NCBI RefSeq assembly: GCF_001753245.1
Contig: NZ_CP017415.1
Location: forward strand, 3,404,040 to 3,468,039
Source: Acidihalobacter yilgarnensis
GTDB lineage: Bacteria; Pseudomonadota; Gammaproteobacteria; DSM-5130; Acidihalobacteraceae
Direction of reading: 5' to 3'
DNA: 64,000 nucleotides
This document shows positions 8,790 to 18,435 of this stretch, in pieces; positions within the stretch are counted from its first letter, which is position 1, and each line of letters starts with the position of its first letter. The position numbers and the translations under genes were made by a program. A model generated the notes under the pieces. That model worked only from the letters and a program-made list of their open reading frames with translations. It made no database searches and had not been told where the DNA came from.

Positions 8790-9659
8790 TTATTTCAAGG
8801 GCAGATAAACATCGGTGATCAACTCATGCTCCGGCGTTTCAGGAATCAAATTCTGGTAGTTGAAAAATAGCGGAAAATCGCGCAACACCTCACCACTCTC
8901 CGGTAGCCAGTCACGGTAGAGGTAATAGGCAGCCTCGCCCAGCCGATGGTGCGAACCGAGGTGACGTACCACCGCGCAACGCCCACCGGGTATTGTCTTG
9001 TTCACCACGCCCTGGGGATTGTCTTCCGGAATCGTCTCGGGCACCGCCCCACAAATATCGAAGCGAAATGCCTCGGATGGCGTCGTAGCGGGGTCATCAT
9101 AGGCGACGCCGTAGGTTCCGCTGGTCGCGACGGGTGACAGACCACTGGCCTTGCGCCATGCGATGAATTGTATAGCCGTATCGTTCACCCCATCAGGAGC
9201 ACCGCGATGCTCCAAGGCGGCTACTCTCGTATGCGGAAAATCCACGATTTTTACATCCATAATCCATTTCCTCTCTCTCTTCGGAAGGCGATAGTGCTCG
9301 TGCCACGGTTGCCAGGCCGGGCGTTTCCTGAATTGAGAAGGCGTTTGGCCGAAGGCATGCTTGAATGCACGGGAAAATGACTCGGGATTCTCAAAACCCG
9401 CCTCCATAGCAATATCGATGATCCGCGAGTGATCTTCGAACGCGAGCCGGTATGAGGCGCGCCTGAGCCGCATCAACCGGATGTAGCGCACCACGCTGAT
9501 GCCGACGTACTGCGAAAACTGTCGATGAAAATGAAATTTTGAAAAATTCACCACCCGGCTCAATCGTTCCACGGACAACTCATCTGCAAGGTGTTTATCG
9601 ATGTATGCAAATACCCGATCGAACCGTTGCGCATAAGCTTCCGCTTGACCTCCTTTCAC
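8790..9659 (-). CDS. AraC-family regulator with GyrI-like effector domain
   Basis: An N-terminal double HTH of the AraC type (about residues 10-105; VERLSRVVNFSKFHFHRQF and GFENPESFSRAFKHAFGQTP) is joined to a C-terminal GyrI-like/BacI small-molecule domain (about 135-285, beginning MDVKIVDFPHTRVAALEHRG). This fusion is known in SoxS/Rob-like regulators and drug-sensing activators. I place the start at the GTG at 9659 because GGAGG lies six bases upstream (9666-9670); an ATG at 9695 would add 12 residues with no clear site. A perfect AAAGGAGGT inside the first codons precedes only an out-of-frame ATG and is probably fortuitous. The target genes are not evident nearby. Confidence 0.88.
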   Translation of the reverse strand: MKGGQAEAYAQRFDRVFAYIDKHLADELSVERLSRVVNFSKFHFHRQFSQYVGISVVRYIRLMRLRRASYRLAFEDHSRIIDIAMEAGFENPESFSRAFKHAFGQTPSQFRKRPAWQPWHEHYRLPKRERKWIMDVKIVDFPHTRVAALEHRGAPDGVNDTAIQFIAWRKASGLSPVATSGTYGVAYDDPATTPSEAFRFDICGAVPETIPEDNPQGVVNKTIPGGRCAVVRHLGSHHRLGEAAYYLYRDWLPESGEVLRDFPLFFNYQNLIPETPEHELITDVYLPLK

Positions 9660-9977
9660 TGCCTGCCTCCTCAATCCAGTACCCACTATGCCCACTACAC
9701 GCGGTTATATCCTGACCGAGCTTGCTGGATTGGGGTATACCGCGCCAACGTCGACAGCATCGCCGCCGGGCGTACCGCGCGCAAATTTCTCGGCTAAGCG
9801 CTCGTTTGAGCTGTGCGAGGATCTGGAAAGCAACTCATGCCATCTACGACGACAGGTGGCGGGAGGGAATGCCCAAAATCACGACTACATGCTGTATGTG
9901 CAGCACCACACGCGCACGAAATCTCCCGCCGGTACAAACCCGACAGGAGATCGCACCCATAGCTGTTTGTAGACGGC
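9660..9977. other. Short intergenic region, no gene seen
   Basis: About 320 bases upstream of the AraC-type gene and downstream of the small membrane protein at 9978-10208. An open plus-strand frame here has no ribosome-binding site and no recognisable features. Confidence 0.45.
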
Positions 9978-10208
9978 CTACATCAGGCCCAGCAGCGCGC
10001 CCAAGGGAGGGAGGTAGGCACCCATTGCACGCAGCCAGGCGGGAACATGACTCTGCGCACCCAGCTCGATAATATTTGCCATATAGCCGATCGCGCCAAC
10101 GGCAAGAATGATGATAATGATTGTAGGTAGCGGTCCAGCATCCGCCTCGACAGTGGTGCGCTCTACACCGGCAGCAATATTGTTGTGATGCGTAGTTTTA
10201 GCATCCAT
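9978..10208 (-). CDS. Small hypothetical membrane protein
   Basis: 76 residues with a polar N-terminal third, a strongly hydrophobic helix (TIIIIILAVGAIGYMANII, about 30-50) and a second short hydrophobic segment near the C-terminus (AMGAYLPPLGALLGLM). I choose the ATG at 10208 because a GGAG site lies six bases upstream; a TTG at 10220 would add four residues. There are no known homologues I can name. Hydrophobicity plus the well-placed ribosome-binding site make it likely to be translated. Confidence 0.55.
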   Translation of the reverse strand: MDAKTTHHNNIAAGVERTTVEADAGPLPTIIIIILAVGAIGYMANIIELGAQSHVPAWLRAMGAYLPPLGALLGLM

Positions 10209-11140
10209 GACCTTCTCCAAAAGATGAGCCCTGCCCTGGCGGGATGGATATCATTGATCTGTCGCTCACCAGGACTTTATTCAAGGCTTGGCCACCGTAA
10301 GAGGGTGTTGCCGGCCAATGCCTTGCCCCTTAACGAAGCGCCGCCAGACTATCGTATTGGCTTATTTTCTGGCGCCCGCCCGATCGATGGAAATTTATCA
10401 CACACACCTGCATAAGCGATAATTTCCATCAATACCCATGCTAGGCATGCTGGTATACGCCTTGTTCAGCCACATTGCGCACCGCATGGTCCACTCTATA
10501 TCCATGGCGGAAGCGCGCGTAAAAACCGTTTCCAGGGGAGACCGATAACAGCCGTGGCCAAAATGCTCGAATGCGCTCCATGCCCCATCTATGTCCGGGC
10601 GAATTAGCCGATTAACGTTCTAATACGTGTGACCGCTCGGCTGAAGTACGCCGCCAACCGACGATGCGACGACGTGAATACAGGACCATTCGGCAGAGAC
10701 TTTCGGAACTTGCTCATAGATGCCAGACCAGCGCAACAGCGCTACGACCAGAAGCAAGCCGGAGGCATCCAGATATTCATTGGGCCGCCTGACAATGACT
10801 ATCACGTGGCGATCGCGGATCATGAGGAGGCAATCGCCACCTACGTATCTTGTCTGCCCGGTTTTCGGGTAGAAACCACATTGCCGTATGGACCACTCAT
10901 GAATCCATCGTGCGCAACATGGTCATTTCACAGCAGGCCGTGCCAAGCGGATCGCACTCCCGCCGTTCACGCGCAGGGTCAAGCAACCCGCCGCGCCATG
11001 CTGGGCGGTCTCGAAGTACGATGGGTAATTTGTAATGGTTAGCGAATCCCGAAAACAATCACCGGAAATCAATTACGGGCCTGGCAACTGAACCAGGCCC
11101 GCGTGGTCCCGAAATGTTTAGCTTAATGGCGTATTAACCG
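10209..11140. other. Intergenic region, about 930 bp, no gene supported
   Basis: Several open frames occur on both strands, the longest being plus-strand 10629-11042, but none has a credible ribosome-binding site, start or recognisable family. A plus-strand 37-codon frame near 10438 (starting MLGMLVYALFSH) is helical in outline but also lacks a site. The stretch reads like decayed DNA. Confidence 0.45.
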
Positions 11141-11317
11141 TCAATCCTGGCCACTACGGACACCGACAAAGGCTGCCCAGGTGAAAAAGATCATGACGAT
11201 GGTCAACGTCCCGGTACCTACCGCACCGGTGGTCAGCCCGGTTGAAAGCAGAACACCCGTCCAAATGGCAAGACCAATGATGGTCAGAAGAACGATTACC
11301 GTACTCACGAGTGACAT
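11141..11317 (-). CDS. Very small two-helix membrane protein (58 aa)
   Basis: The minus strand encodes MSLVSTVIVLLTIIGLAIWT at the N-terminus and a second hydrophobic helix (TLTIVMIFFTWAAFVGV) before the terminal RSGQD, i.e. two transmembrane segments joined by a short glycine/threonine loop. A strong AAGGAGG ribosome-binding site precedes the ATG at 11317. The layout resembles small stress-type membrane proteins, but I recognise no family. Its neighbour at 9978-10208 is a similar tiny hydrophobic protein on the same strand. Confidence 0.6.
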   Translation of the reverse strand: MSLVSTVIVLLTIIGLAIWTGVLLSTGLTTGAVGTGTLTIVMIFFTWAAFVGVRSGQD

Positions 11318-11679
11318 CGACGTACCCTCCTTGCAGGTAGATGACGAACCCGCGCCGATGGGTCGACTCGCTCATCGCTAGGGTTCGGCCGTCCTGGCGA
11401 CCTTGGCGGACTCCGCGCAGGGAAACAGGACTCCAAGGAGTATAGACACCACAAGCTCAAACACGTGGCCACAGCTTTTACGCCACGCACCGACGCGGTG
11501 CGTCGACTGACGACCGGCCCGATCAGCCACTTGTGATCCGCCACCTACCGTAAGGCAGAAAACATTGCCGCCACCAGCGGAGGGAGCCATCGCCCACCCG
11601 AACGGTTTTAGACGAACCGATGAAAATCATCAGATCGGGTTTGTTTTGGCCCGCTTTGCCGCGTATGGATGCTATGACT
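11318..11679. other. Intergenic region with possible coding remnant
   Basis: No intact gene. On the minus strand at roughly 11600-11700 a frame reading FTEVIASIRGKAGQNKPDL looks more protein-like than random and follows the short gene at 11680-11925 in a different frame, so it may be the displaced 3' half of that gene. Confidence 0.3.
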
Positions 11680-11925
11680 TCAGTGAACTTCGGTTTCCAG
11701 GCCCACCAGTGCCCTATGCAAGTGGTTGCCGACGTCATCGGTTTCGGTATCGACGGACAACACGACCAGCGTTACGCCACCCCTGACGATCTTTTGCCCG
11801 GCCACCGGAATTCCAGGGGCATATTCTTCGGCACTCAGAATCGCCGACGTCGGTTTCTGCGCGAGCGGGTCAATCGCGAAATGTTTTGCGGCGAGGGGCG
11901 TGGGTTTAAGAACGACTATGGACAT
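11680..11925 (-). CDS. Short hypothetical protein, possibly 5' half of a broken gene
   Basis: 81 residues starting MSIVVLKPTPLAAKHF, with a hydrophobic strand (GGVTLVVLSVD) and an acidic C-terminus ending ETEVH. The ATG at 11925 has GGAA nine to ten bases upstream. Immediately after the stop, the adjacent frame continues with protein-like sequence (EVIASIRGKAGQNKPDL), which suggests that a single base change has split one longer gene. I do not recognise the family. It could also be a fortuitous open frame. Confidence 0.35.
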   Translation of the reverse strand: MSIVVLKPTPLAAKHFAIDPLAQKPTSAILSAEEYAPGIPVAGQKIVRGGVTLVVLSVDTETDDVGNHLHRALVGLETEVH

Positions 11926-12108
11926 AAGCATTTCCAGAAAAATTTTTGAGCGCACCCTGTTAGCTGAAACATGGGCGCTGGTTAAGTTCGGATCCTGTTT
12001 TACACCAATCCTCAAAGAGGCACTGATCGCATCAGGGTCACATCTTGAATTGTGCCAGAAGCAAAAGGCAAGCCCCGACGTCGAGCCCAAGCGTAAGTTA
12101 TGGCAAAA

Positions 12109-12891
12109 TTATCGCACGCTGGAAAACACTTTCTTCAATAAATCAGTCGTCCGCGCCGCAGGTTGGGTACGGATGGATTTCTCCTCAGCCGCGATTTTCA
12201 AAAACAAGCCATCCAGCGTTTTTTTCGTGATGTAGGCATCCAGATTGCTATCGCCCACGAACATCCGTGCCATCGGCCCTGCCTCGGCGATCATTTTCTT
12301 GTACGCCAGCGTCACACCCGCCTTGTTCGTGGCCCGCGCAATGATCGGGCGCAGACGCGCTGCCAGCTCCGCACCTGAGGTGCGCCGAAAATACTCGGTG
12401 GCCGCATCATCGGGGCCTTGCAGAATGCCCCGCACGTCCTGCAGGGTCATATGCCGAATGGCCCCGGCAAAGACCTCCGCCGCCTGCGGCACCGCCTGCT
12501 CGGCCGCATGGTTCATAGTCGCGACGAATTTATCAGCCAATTCCTGCTGGTGAAATTGGCGCAACACGCTTGCCACCTGATCCAACCCACTGGGCAATGG
12601 AATCCTCACCGCCGCGTCGTCGAGAAATCCGTTCCGCCGCCCGAGCTGATCGATCGCCACGTTGACGCCCTTGGACAAGGCCTCCTTGATGCCGCGGGAC
12701 ATTTCGGTCTGTGTCAGACCGGCGGCGGGGGATTTGGTTGAGGCACTGGAAGAAGATGTCCCCGAACCGTTCAGCAGCGTGCCGAACGACTTCATCAGGT
12801 CTTCCCGAAACCCGGCATGTGCCGCTGGCATGAGCGCAAAGACAGCGATAGCCGCGAACAATACCGGCCTGTAGTAGTTACGCAGTAGCAT
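12109..12891 (-). CDS. DUF4197 domain-containing exported protein
   Basis: 260 residues. An N-terminal signal peptide (LFAAIAVFALMPAAHAG, cleavage expected after AHA near residue 26) is followed by a serine-rich linker (SGTSSSSASTKS) and a helical DUF4197 domain over about 60-255. Motifs of the family include GIKEALSKGVNVAIDQLG, IPLPSGLDQVASVLRQ, TEYFRRTS and the terminal TTDLLKKVF. The family is periplasmic or outer-membrane associated with no assigned function. No operon partner is visible. Confidence 0.88.
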   Translation of the reverse strand: MLLRNYYRPVLFAAIAVFALMPAAHAGFREDLMKSFGTLLNGSGTSSSSASTKSPAAGLTQTEMSRGIKEALSKGVNVAIDQLGRRNGFLDDAAVRIPLPSGLDQVASVLRQFHQQELADKFVATMNHAAEQAVPQAAEVFAGAIRHMTLQDVRGILQGPDDAATEYFRRTSGAELAARLRPIIARATNKAGVTLAYKKMIAEAGPMARMFVGDSNLDAYITKKTLDGLFLKIAAEEKSIRTQPAARTTDLLKKVFSSVR

Positions 12892-13006
12892 GAGCAGCCC
12901 CCCAGTGGTAGGTCAGCGCGAAGATCGTCTAAGGCCCATGGTGTTGGAGACTTGTCTTTTACCTAAGCGGTATCACCCAGCATACGGCAAGAGCAGGCCC
13001 AGGGCG

Positions 13007-13324
13007 TCACATGCGCGCATCGAACCGGGTGACCCGCTCGGCCAGGCGCTCGTCGCGCATGAGCATGAAGAAATGGGTCTCGGGCAGATGAACCGGATGC
13101 GTCGGGTCGAAAGCCGAATCGCTGCGCGCAAGCGCGAAACGGCGATCATGCGGCAGGCAGCGGCCGGCTTCGAGGGTCATGGTGATGAGCGCCGGGACTA
13201 AGCCCCTTGACGGGATAATGGTAGAGGCGTTCAACGACGAGGCTAAGCATCTCCTGGCTCGGGCGTCGGCAATGAATTCGCCATGTCCCGGCAGCACGGT
13301 ACTGTGCAAATAGTACAGTGTCAC
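13007..13324 (-). pseudogene. Possible gene remnant (C-terminal fragment)
   Basis: A minus-strand frame of 105 codons whose last 55 residues (CLPHDRRFALARSDSAFD, then HPVHLPETHFFML and DERLAERVTRF) look like the end of a real protein, while the N-terminal half has no such character. No ribosome-binding site supports the first Met. I read it as the 3' end of a gene whose 5' part has decayed. The family is not identified. Confidence 0.3.
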
Positions 13325-13581
13325 CGTACTCGATACGCGTGCACGCGCTAATTGAAGCGTTCGCAGACCCCGCCTAGCCCTTCCAACAAAACCGTACGAT
13401 CGCCGTCACCGCGATAAATGTCCTCACGGCGATCACCTCGCGAGGTGACATGGTATAGGCTACCAGCCGACTCGATTCGCAGAGGTCTCGACATATTTAT
13501 AAAGTCCAGTTCAATTGTGCTTGATTACAAGACCTACCCCTGAAACCGCGCGCGACCGCGCACAGAACTTAGATTACAAGC

Positions 13582-14325
13582 CTAGACGCTCAACATCTTC
13601 TCTAAATTTATCGAGTAACCGCAATGGCTTAGCTCTTGAGCCAGCTTTACTTTCCAACCGCCTTGTTGATCGTATTCTACGTAGACAACACCCTGATAAT
13701 CAGATGGAATCTCAACGCCTTCCTTATATAGAGCACAAACCCTATTTCGCCCTAATTTCCCCATGAAATACCCCAACTCCATAATCACGTTCTGCCTTGC
13801 TCGTTTATTTATTTTTTTCTCATCTTCCCCACCAACATCATCTGGGGTAAGCAATATCACGGCGAAGCCAACATCCGAATAAACTTCAAATTTCTCGATG
13901 ATGGTTTTTCCGCCGCTAGGCTGTTCGTGAAGAATTATAGGATCAAGGCCTATAAGACTGAGATACCTAGCAACGGTTGATTTAGCTTCCGAATCACGAC
14001 CATGCACAATAAAAACTTTGTTAGTCTTGTAATTAGTCTCAAAATCTCGAAGCCGCATGTCATTGGCTCTTACGTCATCAGATTGCCGACCTAAAGATTC
14101 TTTCAAGATCAAACCTTCAAGAAAACCTATCTGTCTCGCCCTAGTATCTTCAAAAGATTCATAAACATCCGCCGACAAAGACCCAAACTCATCCGAAACC
14201 TTCGGATCAAACCCAGTTTTTAATATTTGGCAGACACGTATCTCCCAATTCCAAAGATCATTGGAATCATTGGCACGCCAGCCATATTCAATTAAGTCAT
14301 TTAGTTTTTCTTTAAGAAATTCCAT
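13582..14325 (-). CDS. TIR-like nucleotide-binding effector protein (PF10137 type)
   Basis: 247 residues. The N-terminal 100 form a charged helical region; residues about 103-230 match the TIR-like domain of the CAP12/Pycsar-effector family: KVFIVHGRD (strand A), PIILHEQPSGGKTIIEKFE, SDVGFAVILLTPDD, and RARQNVIMELGYFMGKLGR with the putative catalytic Glu at 183. In this family the domain binds or cleaves NAD-type nucleotides and kills or arrests infected cells. No cyclase, STING or sensor gene is adjacent, so it would be a stand-alone effector. It is clearly more AT-rich than hrpA next to it, which suggests transfer. GAGGA lies about ten bases before the ATG. The defence role is inferred from family. 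Confidence 0.85.
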   Translation of the reverse strand: MEFLKEKLNDLIEYGWRANDSNDLWNWEIRVCQILKTGFDPKVSDEFGSLSADVYESFEDTRARQIGFLEGLILKESLGRQSDDVRANDMRLRDFETNYKTNKVFIVHGRDSEAKSTVARYLSLIGLDPIILHEQPSGGKTIIEKFEVYSDVGFAVILLTPDDVGGEDEKKINKRARQNVIMELGYFMGKLGRNRVCALYKEGVEIPSDYQGVVYVEYDQQGGWKVKLAQELSHCGYSINLEKMLSV

Positions 14326-14415
14326 AAATCAACAATTCCTCAAAAAATTGAATTAACCATAAACATCATCCTCTAATCGTTTAAGATAATACACACAGTG
14401 AGTCCGCTCCCACAG

Positions 14416-17400
14416 TTACATACTCACTTCTCTCCAACTCTTCTCCAACCGTGCCACCGACACCGGGCGCGGCGTGCCCAGCTCCTGCGCAAACAGCGAC
14501 ACGCGCAGTTCCTCGATTTGCCAGCGGTAGTCGCGCAGCGCCTCGCCGACGTTGCGGCCGTCGCCCCAGTGCTGCTTGCAGCGCGCCCATAGCGGTTCGA
14601 TTTCCACGCGCAGGCGGCGATCCTTGTCGGGCTGCTGCTTAAGTCGTTCCAGGCGGCGCTCGATGGCCTTGAGGTAACGCGGCAGGTGCGGGCGGTGCTC
14701 AGCCGGCGTAGCGCGGGCAAAGCCGGGGTAAACCAGATAGGCGAGCTGGTCGTTGATATCGGCGACGGCTTCGATCCAGCTCAGCGGGATATTACCCTTG
14801 AGGCTCTGCCGAATACGGTGGAAAACGGCAAGCGCGTCGTTCATTCGCTCGGCGAGTTGCGCGGCGGCGGGGATGCATTCGCCACGCCAGACCTCGACGC
14901 GCGCGGCGAATTCGGCCTCGCTGCGCGGCAGCGGTTCGGCGAGGAACAGGTCTTCCAGCACGGCGTCGATGAGATCGTCCTTGAGCGCTTCACAGCGACC
15001 GACGGCGGCGAAGTGCAGGCACAGGGTCTGTGCGTGCGGGAGTTGCTTGTGCAGGTATTTGATCTGCTCGCGCAGCACAAAGCGCAGCAGGCCGATCAAG
15101 CCCTCACGGTGCGCATTCCCGGCGCTGGCGGCGCTATCCAGCACGCGCAACGCGACGCTGTCGCCCTCGCGCACCAGCGCCGGGTAGCCCTTGAGCGTGA
15201 GGCCGTGTTGTTCAATGTCGACGGTCTCCGGCAGATCGCCGAAGTCCCAGGTGGTGATCTCGTCACGCTCCAGGGTTTGCGTGGGCAGCGCCTCGAAGGT
15301 CTTTTGCACGCGGCCTTCCAGCGTATCGGCCAACGTAGACAGCTCGCGCCCGGCGGCGAGTACCTTGCTCTTGCCGTCGATCACCTCGAAGCGCATGCGC
15401 AAATGATCCGGCAGCGCGGCCGTATCCCAGGCTTCGGGCGGCACTTCGACGCCGGTCATGCGCTGGAGCTGGTGCGCCAGCGCGCCGGTCAGCCCGCCCT
15501 CGCCGAACGCGAGTGCCTGTGCGCAGGCGCGGGCGAAGTCCGGCGCGGGCACGAAGTGCTTGCGCAGCGCCTTGGGTAAGCCACGGATCAGCGCCGCGAG
15601 CTTGTCCTCCAACAGACCGGGCACCAGCCACTCGCAGCGCGCCACGTCGATCTGGTTGAAGGCGGCCAGCGGCACGGTGAGGGTCACGCCGTCGTCCTCG
15701 CCACCCGGCTCCAGACGGTAACGCAGCGGCAGCGCGAGACCGGAGCCTGCGGCGAGCTGGTCGGGAAAACGCTCGGCAGTGATGTCGTCGGCACCGTGCT
15801 GCATCAGCGATTCACGGGTCACGTAAAGCAGCCGAGGCTGCTCTCGCTCGACCTGTTCGCGCCAGCGCTCGAAGGCCTTGCCGTTGTTCACATCGGCCGG
15901 CACGAGGCGGTCGTAGAACGCGAACAGGACGTGTTCGTCGACCAGAATGTCCGGGCGACGGGCCTTGGCCTCCAATGCCTCGACTTCCTCGATGAGCGCG
16001 CGATTGTGTGCGAGGAAGCTGCCGCGACTGCTGAATTCGCCGTAGACCAGCGCATGGCGAATGAACAGTTCACGCGCCTCGGTGGGGTGGGTGCGCGCGT
16101 AGTCCACGCGCTTGCGCGGCTGAATGATCAAACCATAAAGCGTGAGCCGGTCGAAGGCACCGACGCGCGCCGGGCGCTGCTCCCAATGCGGCTCGAAGAT
16201 ATGGTGATTGATGAGATGCGCGCCGAGCTGCTCGATCCACTCCGGCTTGATGCTGGCGCCGGTGCGAGCATAGGTGCGCGCGGTTTCGGCGATCTCTGCG
16301 GCCATCAGCCACTTGGGGCCGCGCTTGTGCAACCCGGAGCCGGGGAAGATGTGGAATTTGCGGTTGCGGGTGCCGAGGTAGGCGTGTTTATCACGGTCGT
16401 CCTCGGACTTGAAGCCGATGTGCGAGAGCAGGCCGGTGAGCAACGCGCGATGGATCGCGTCGTACTCGGCCGGCTTTTCGTTCTCGCGAAAACCCATCTC
16501 CGTGAGCTGACCGTGGAGCTGGCGCCAAGTCTCGATCCACTCGCGCACGCGCATCCACGACAGGAATTCGCGCTGGCAGAGCTTGCGCAACTGCGACTTG
16601 GAGAGATGCCGCGCCTGCTCGTGGTAGTGCTCCCAGAGCTTGAGGTAGGCGAGGAAATCCGAGCGTTCGTCGTGGAAGCGCTTGTGCGCCTCGTCGGCAG
16701 CCTGCTGGCGATCCGCGGGACGTTCGCGCGGGTCCTGCACGGCCAGCGCGGAGACGATCACCAACGCCTCGCGCAGCGCGCCCTCACGCTCGGCGGCGAG
16801 CAACATGCGGCCCAGGCGAGGGTCGAGCGGTAGCCGTGCCAGGCGTCGCCCCAACTCGGTAAGCTGCAAGTCCGCATCCACCGCATGCAGTTCTTCGAGC
16901 AGCTGGTAGCCGTCCTTGACCAGACGCGGGTCGGGTGGATCGATGAACGGGAAGTCCACCACCTCGCCCAATCCGAGCGCGCCCATCTGCAGCACCACGG
17001 AGGCGAGATTCGTGCGCTGAATCTCGGGGTCGGTAAAGGCCGGGCGGGAGGCGAAGTCCTCCTCGCTGTAAAGGCGGATGCACACACCCGCCCCGACGCG
17101 CCCGCAACGGCCCTTGCGCTGGTCTGCCGAAGCCTGCGAGATCGACTCGATGGGCAGGCGCTGCAGTTTGGCGCGCCAGGAATAGCGCGAGATGCGCGCG
17201 GTGCCGGTGTCGACCACGTAGCGGATGCCGGGTACGGTGAGCGAGGTCTCGGCGACGTTGGTGGCGAGCACGATGCGCCGCCCGGCGTGGCTCTCGAACA
17301 CGCGGTGCTGCTCGGCGGCCGAAAGCCGCGCGTACAACGGCACGATATCGGTGTGCGGCGGATGATGTTTGCGCAGCGCCTCGGCGGCCTCACGGATCTC

Positions 17401-18369
17401 GCGCTCGCCGGGCAGGAACACCAGGATGTCGCCGGCACCCTCGCGCGCCAGCTCGGCGCAGGCCTCGACGATCCCCTGGGTCTGGTCTCGATCCTCGTCG
17501 TCGTCCTCAAGCCGAACCAGCGGGCGGTAACGTACCTCCACCGGGTAGGTGCGGCCCTCGACCATGAGGATGGGCGCATCGCCGAAATGACGCGAGAACC
17601 GTTCCGGGTCGATGGTGGCCGAGGTGATGATCAGCTTGAGATCGGGGCGCTGCGGCAGCACGCGCTTGAGGTAGCCGAGCAGGAAGTCGATGTTGAGGCT
17701 GCGCTCGTGGGCCTCGTCGATGATCAGCGTGTCGTACTGGGTGAGCAAGCGATCTTGCTGCATTTCGGCGAGCAGCATGCCGTCGGTCATCAGCTTGAGG
17801 TAGCTCTCGGGGCCTACGTGGTCCGAGAAGCGCACCTTAAATCCGACGCCGCGCCCGATTTCGGTCTTCAACTCCTCGGCGATGCGCATGGCCACGCTGC
17901 GCGCGGCGATGCGTCGCGGCTGGGTATGCCCGATCAAACCGGCGGCACCACGTCCCAGCTCCAGGCAGATCTTGGGCAGCTGTGTGGTCTTGCCCGAGCC
18001 GGTGTCCCCGCAGATAATCACCACCTGATGTTCCGTGATGGCGCGGGCGATATCCTCGCGCCGCGCAACCACCGGCAGTTCGGCGGGATACGCCGGCGTC
18101 GGCAATGCGGCCCGCCGTACCGCCACCCGCTCGCAGGCTGCCTCGATCTCCGGTTCGAATTTTGTCAGCCCGCGATCGATCGGCTGCCCGCCACGCGCGC
18201 GGCGCGCCAGTCCAGCCAAGCGCTTGGCGAACTCGACGCGCTCGCGCGGACGCACCTCGTCGAGGCGAGCTTCAAGTTGCCGGAGGCGTTCGGAATCCTG
18301 CACGCGAAATCGTTCGGGTCTGCGGAAAGCCCCCAAGACTACCCGCGAGCGCAGCGACTGACCAGTCAA
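14416..18369 (-). CDS. hrpA: ATP-dependent RNA helicase HrpA
   Basis: 1,317 residues, the usual length for bacterial HrpA. Walker A is GDTGSGKTTQ (121-130), Walker B is the DEAH box IIDEAHERS (about 216-224), and motif III is ITSATI. Then come the RecA2 motifs (ATNVAETSLTVPGIRYVVD, QRKGRCGRVGAG), the HA2 and OB-fold regions, and a long DUF3418 C-terminal domain. HrpA is a DEAH/RHA helicase implicated in mRNA processing and in rescue of stalled ribosomes. The gene lies 66 bases downstream of tag on the same strand. Confidence 0.97.
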   Translation of the reverse strand: MTGQSLRSRVVLGAFRRPERFRVQDSERLRQLEARLDEVRPRERVEFAKRLAGLARRARGGQPIDRGLTKFEPEIEAACERVAVRRAALPTPAYPAELPVVARREDIARAITEHQVVIICGDTGSGKTTQLPKICLELGRGAAGLIGHTQPRRIAARSVAMRIAEELKTEIGRGVGFKVRFSDHVGPESYLKLMTDGMLLAEMQQDRLLTQYDTLIIDEAHERSLNIDFLLGYLKRVLPQRPDLKLIITSATIDPERFSRHFGDAPILMVEGRTYPVEVRYRPLVRLEDDDEDRDQTQGIVEACAELAREGAGDILVFLPGEREIREAAEALRKHHPPHTDIVPLYARLSAAEQHRVFESHAGRRIVLATNVAETSLTVPGIRYVVDTGTARISRYSWRAKLQRLPIESISQASADQRKGRCGRVGAGVCIRLYSEEDFASRPAFTDPEIQRTNLASVVLQMGALGLGEVVDFPFIDPPDPRLVKDGYQLLEELHAVDADLQLTELGRRLARLPLDPRLGRMLLAAEREGALREALVIVSALAVQDPRERPADRQQAADEAHKRFHDERSDFLAYLKLWEHYHEQARHLSKSQLRKLCQREFLSWMRVREWIETWRQLHGQLTEMGFRENEKPAEYDAIHRALLTGLLSHIGFKSEDDRDKHAYLGTRNRKFHIFPGSGLHKRGPKWLMAAEIAETARTYARTGASIKPEWIEQLGAHLINHHIFEPHWEQRPARVGAFDRLTLYGLIIQPRKRVDYARTHPTEARELFIRHALVYGEFSSRGSFLAHNRALIEEVEALEAKARRPDILVDEHVLFAFYDRLVPADVNNGKAFERWREQVEREQPRLLYVTRESLMQHGADDITAERFPDQLAAGSGLALPLRYRLEPGGEDDGVTLTVPLAAFNQIDVARCEWLVPGLLEDKLAALIRGLPKALRKHFVPAPDFARACAQALAFGEGGLTGALAHQLQRMTGVEVPPEAWDTAALPDHLRMRFEVIDGKSKVLAAGRELSTLADTLEGRVQKTFEALPTQTLERDEITTWDFGDLPETVDIEQHGLTLKGYPALVREGDSVALRVLDSAASAGNAHREGLIGLLRFVLREQIKYLHKQLPHAQTLCLHFAAVGRCEALKDDLIDAVLEDLFLAEPLPRSEAEFAARVEVWRGECIPAAAQLAERMNDALAVFHRIRQSLKGNIPLSWIEAVADINDQLAYLVYPGFARATPAEHRPHLPRYLKAIERRLERLKQQPDKDRRLRVEIEPLWARCKQHWGDGRNVGEALRDYRWQIEELRVSLFAQELGTPRPVSVARLEKSWREVSM

Positions 18370-18435
18370 CGGTTCTCAGCGCGTGAACGGGCGCTCAAAA
18401 TTCCGGCCACCTCACCCCAAAACCGGCAATCGTAC

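Noticed and set aside
10629-11042. Plus-strand open frame of 137 codons
   Set aside because: No ribosome-binding site and random-looking composition.
12890-13201. Plus-strand open frame of 103 codons
   Set aside because: Antisense to the better-looking minus-strand remnant and without a start site.
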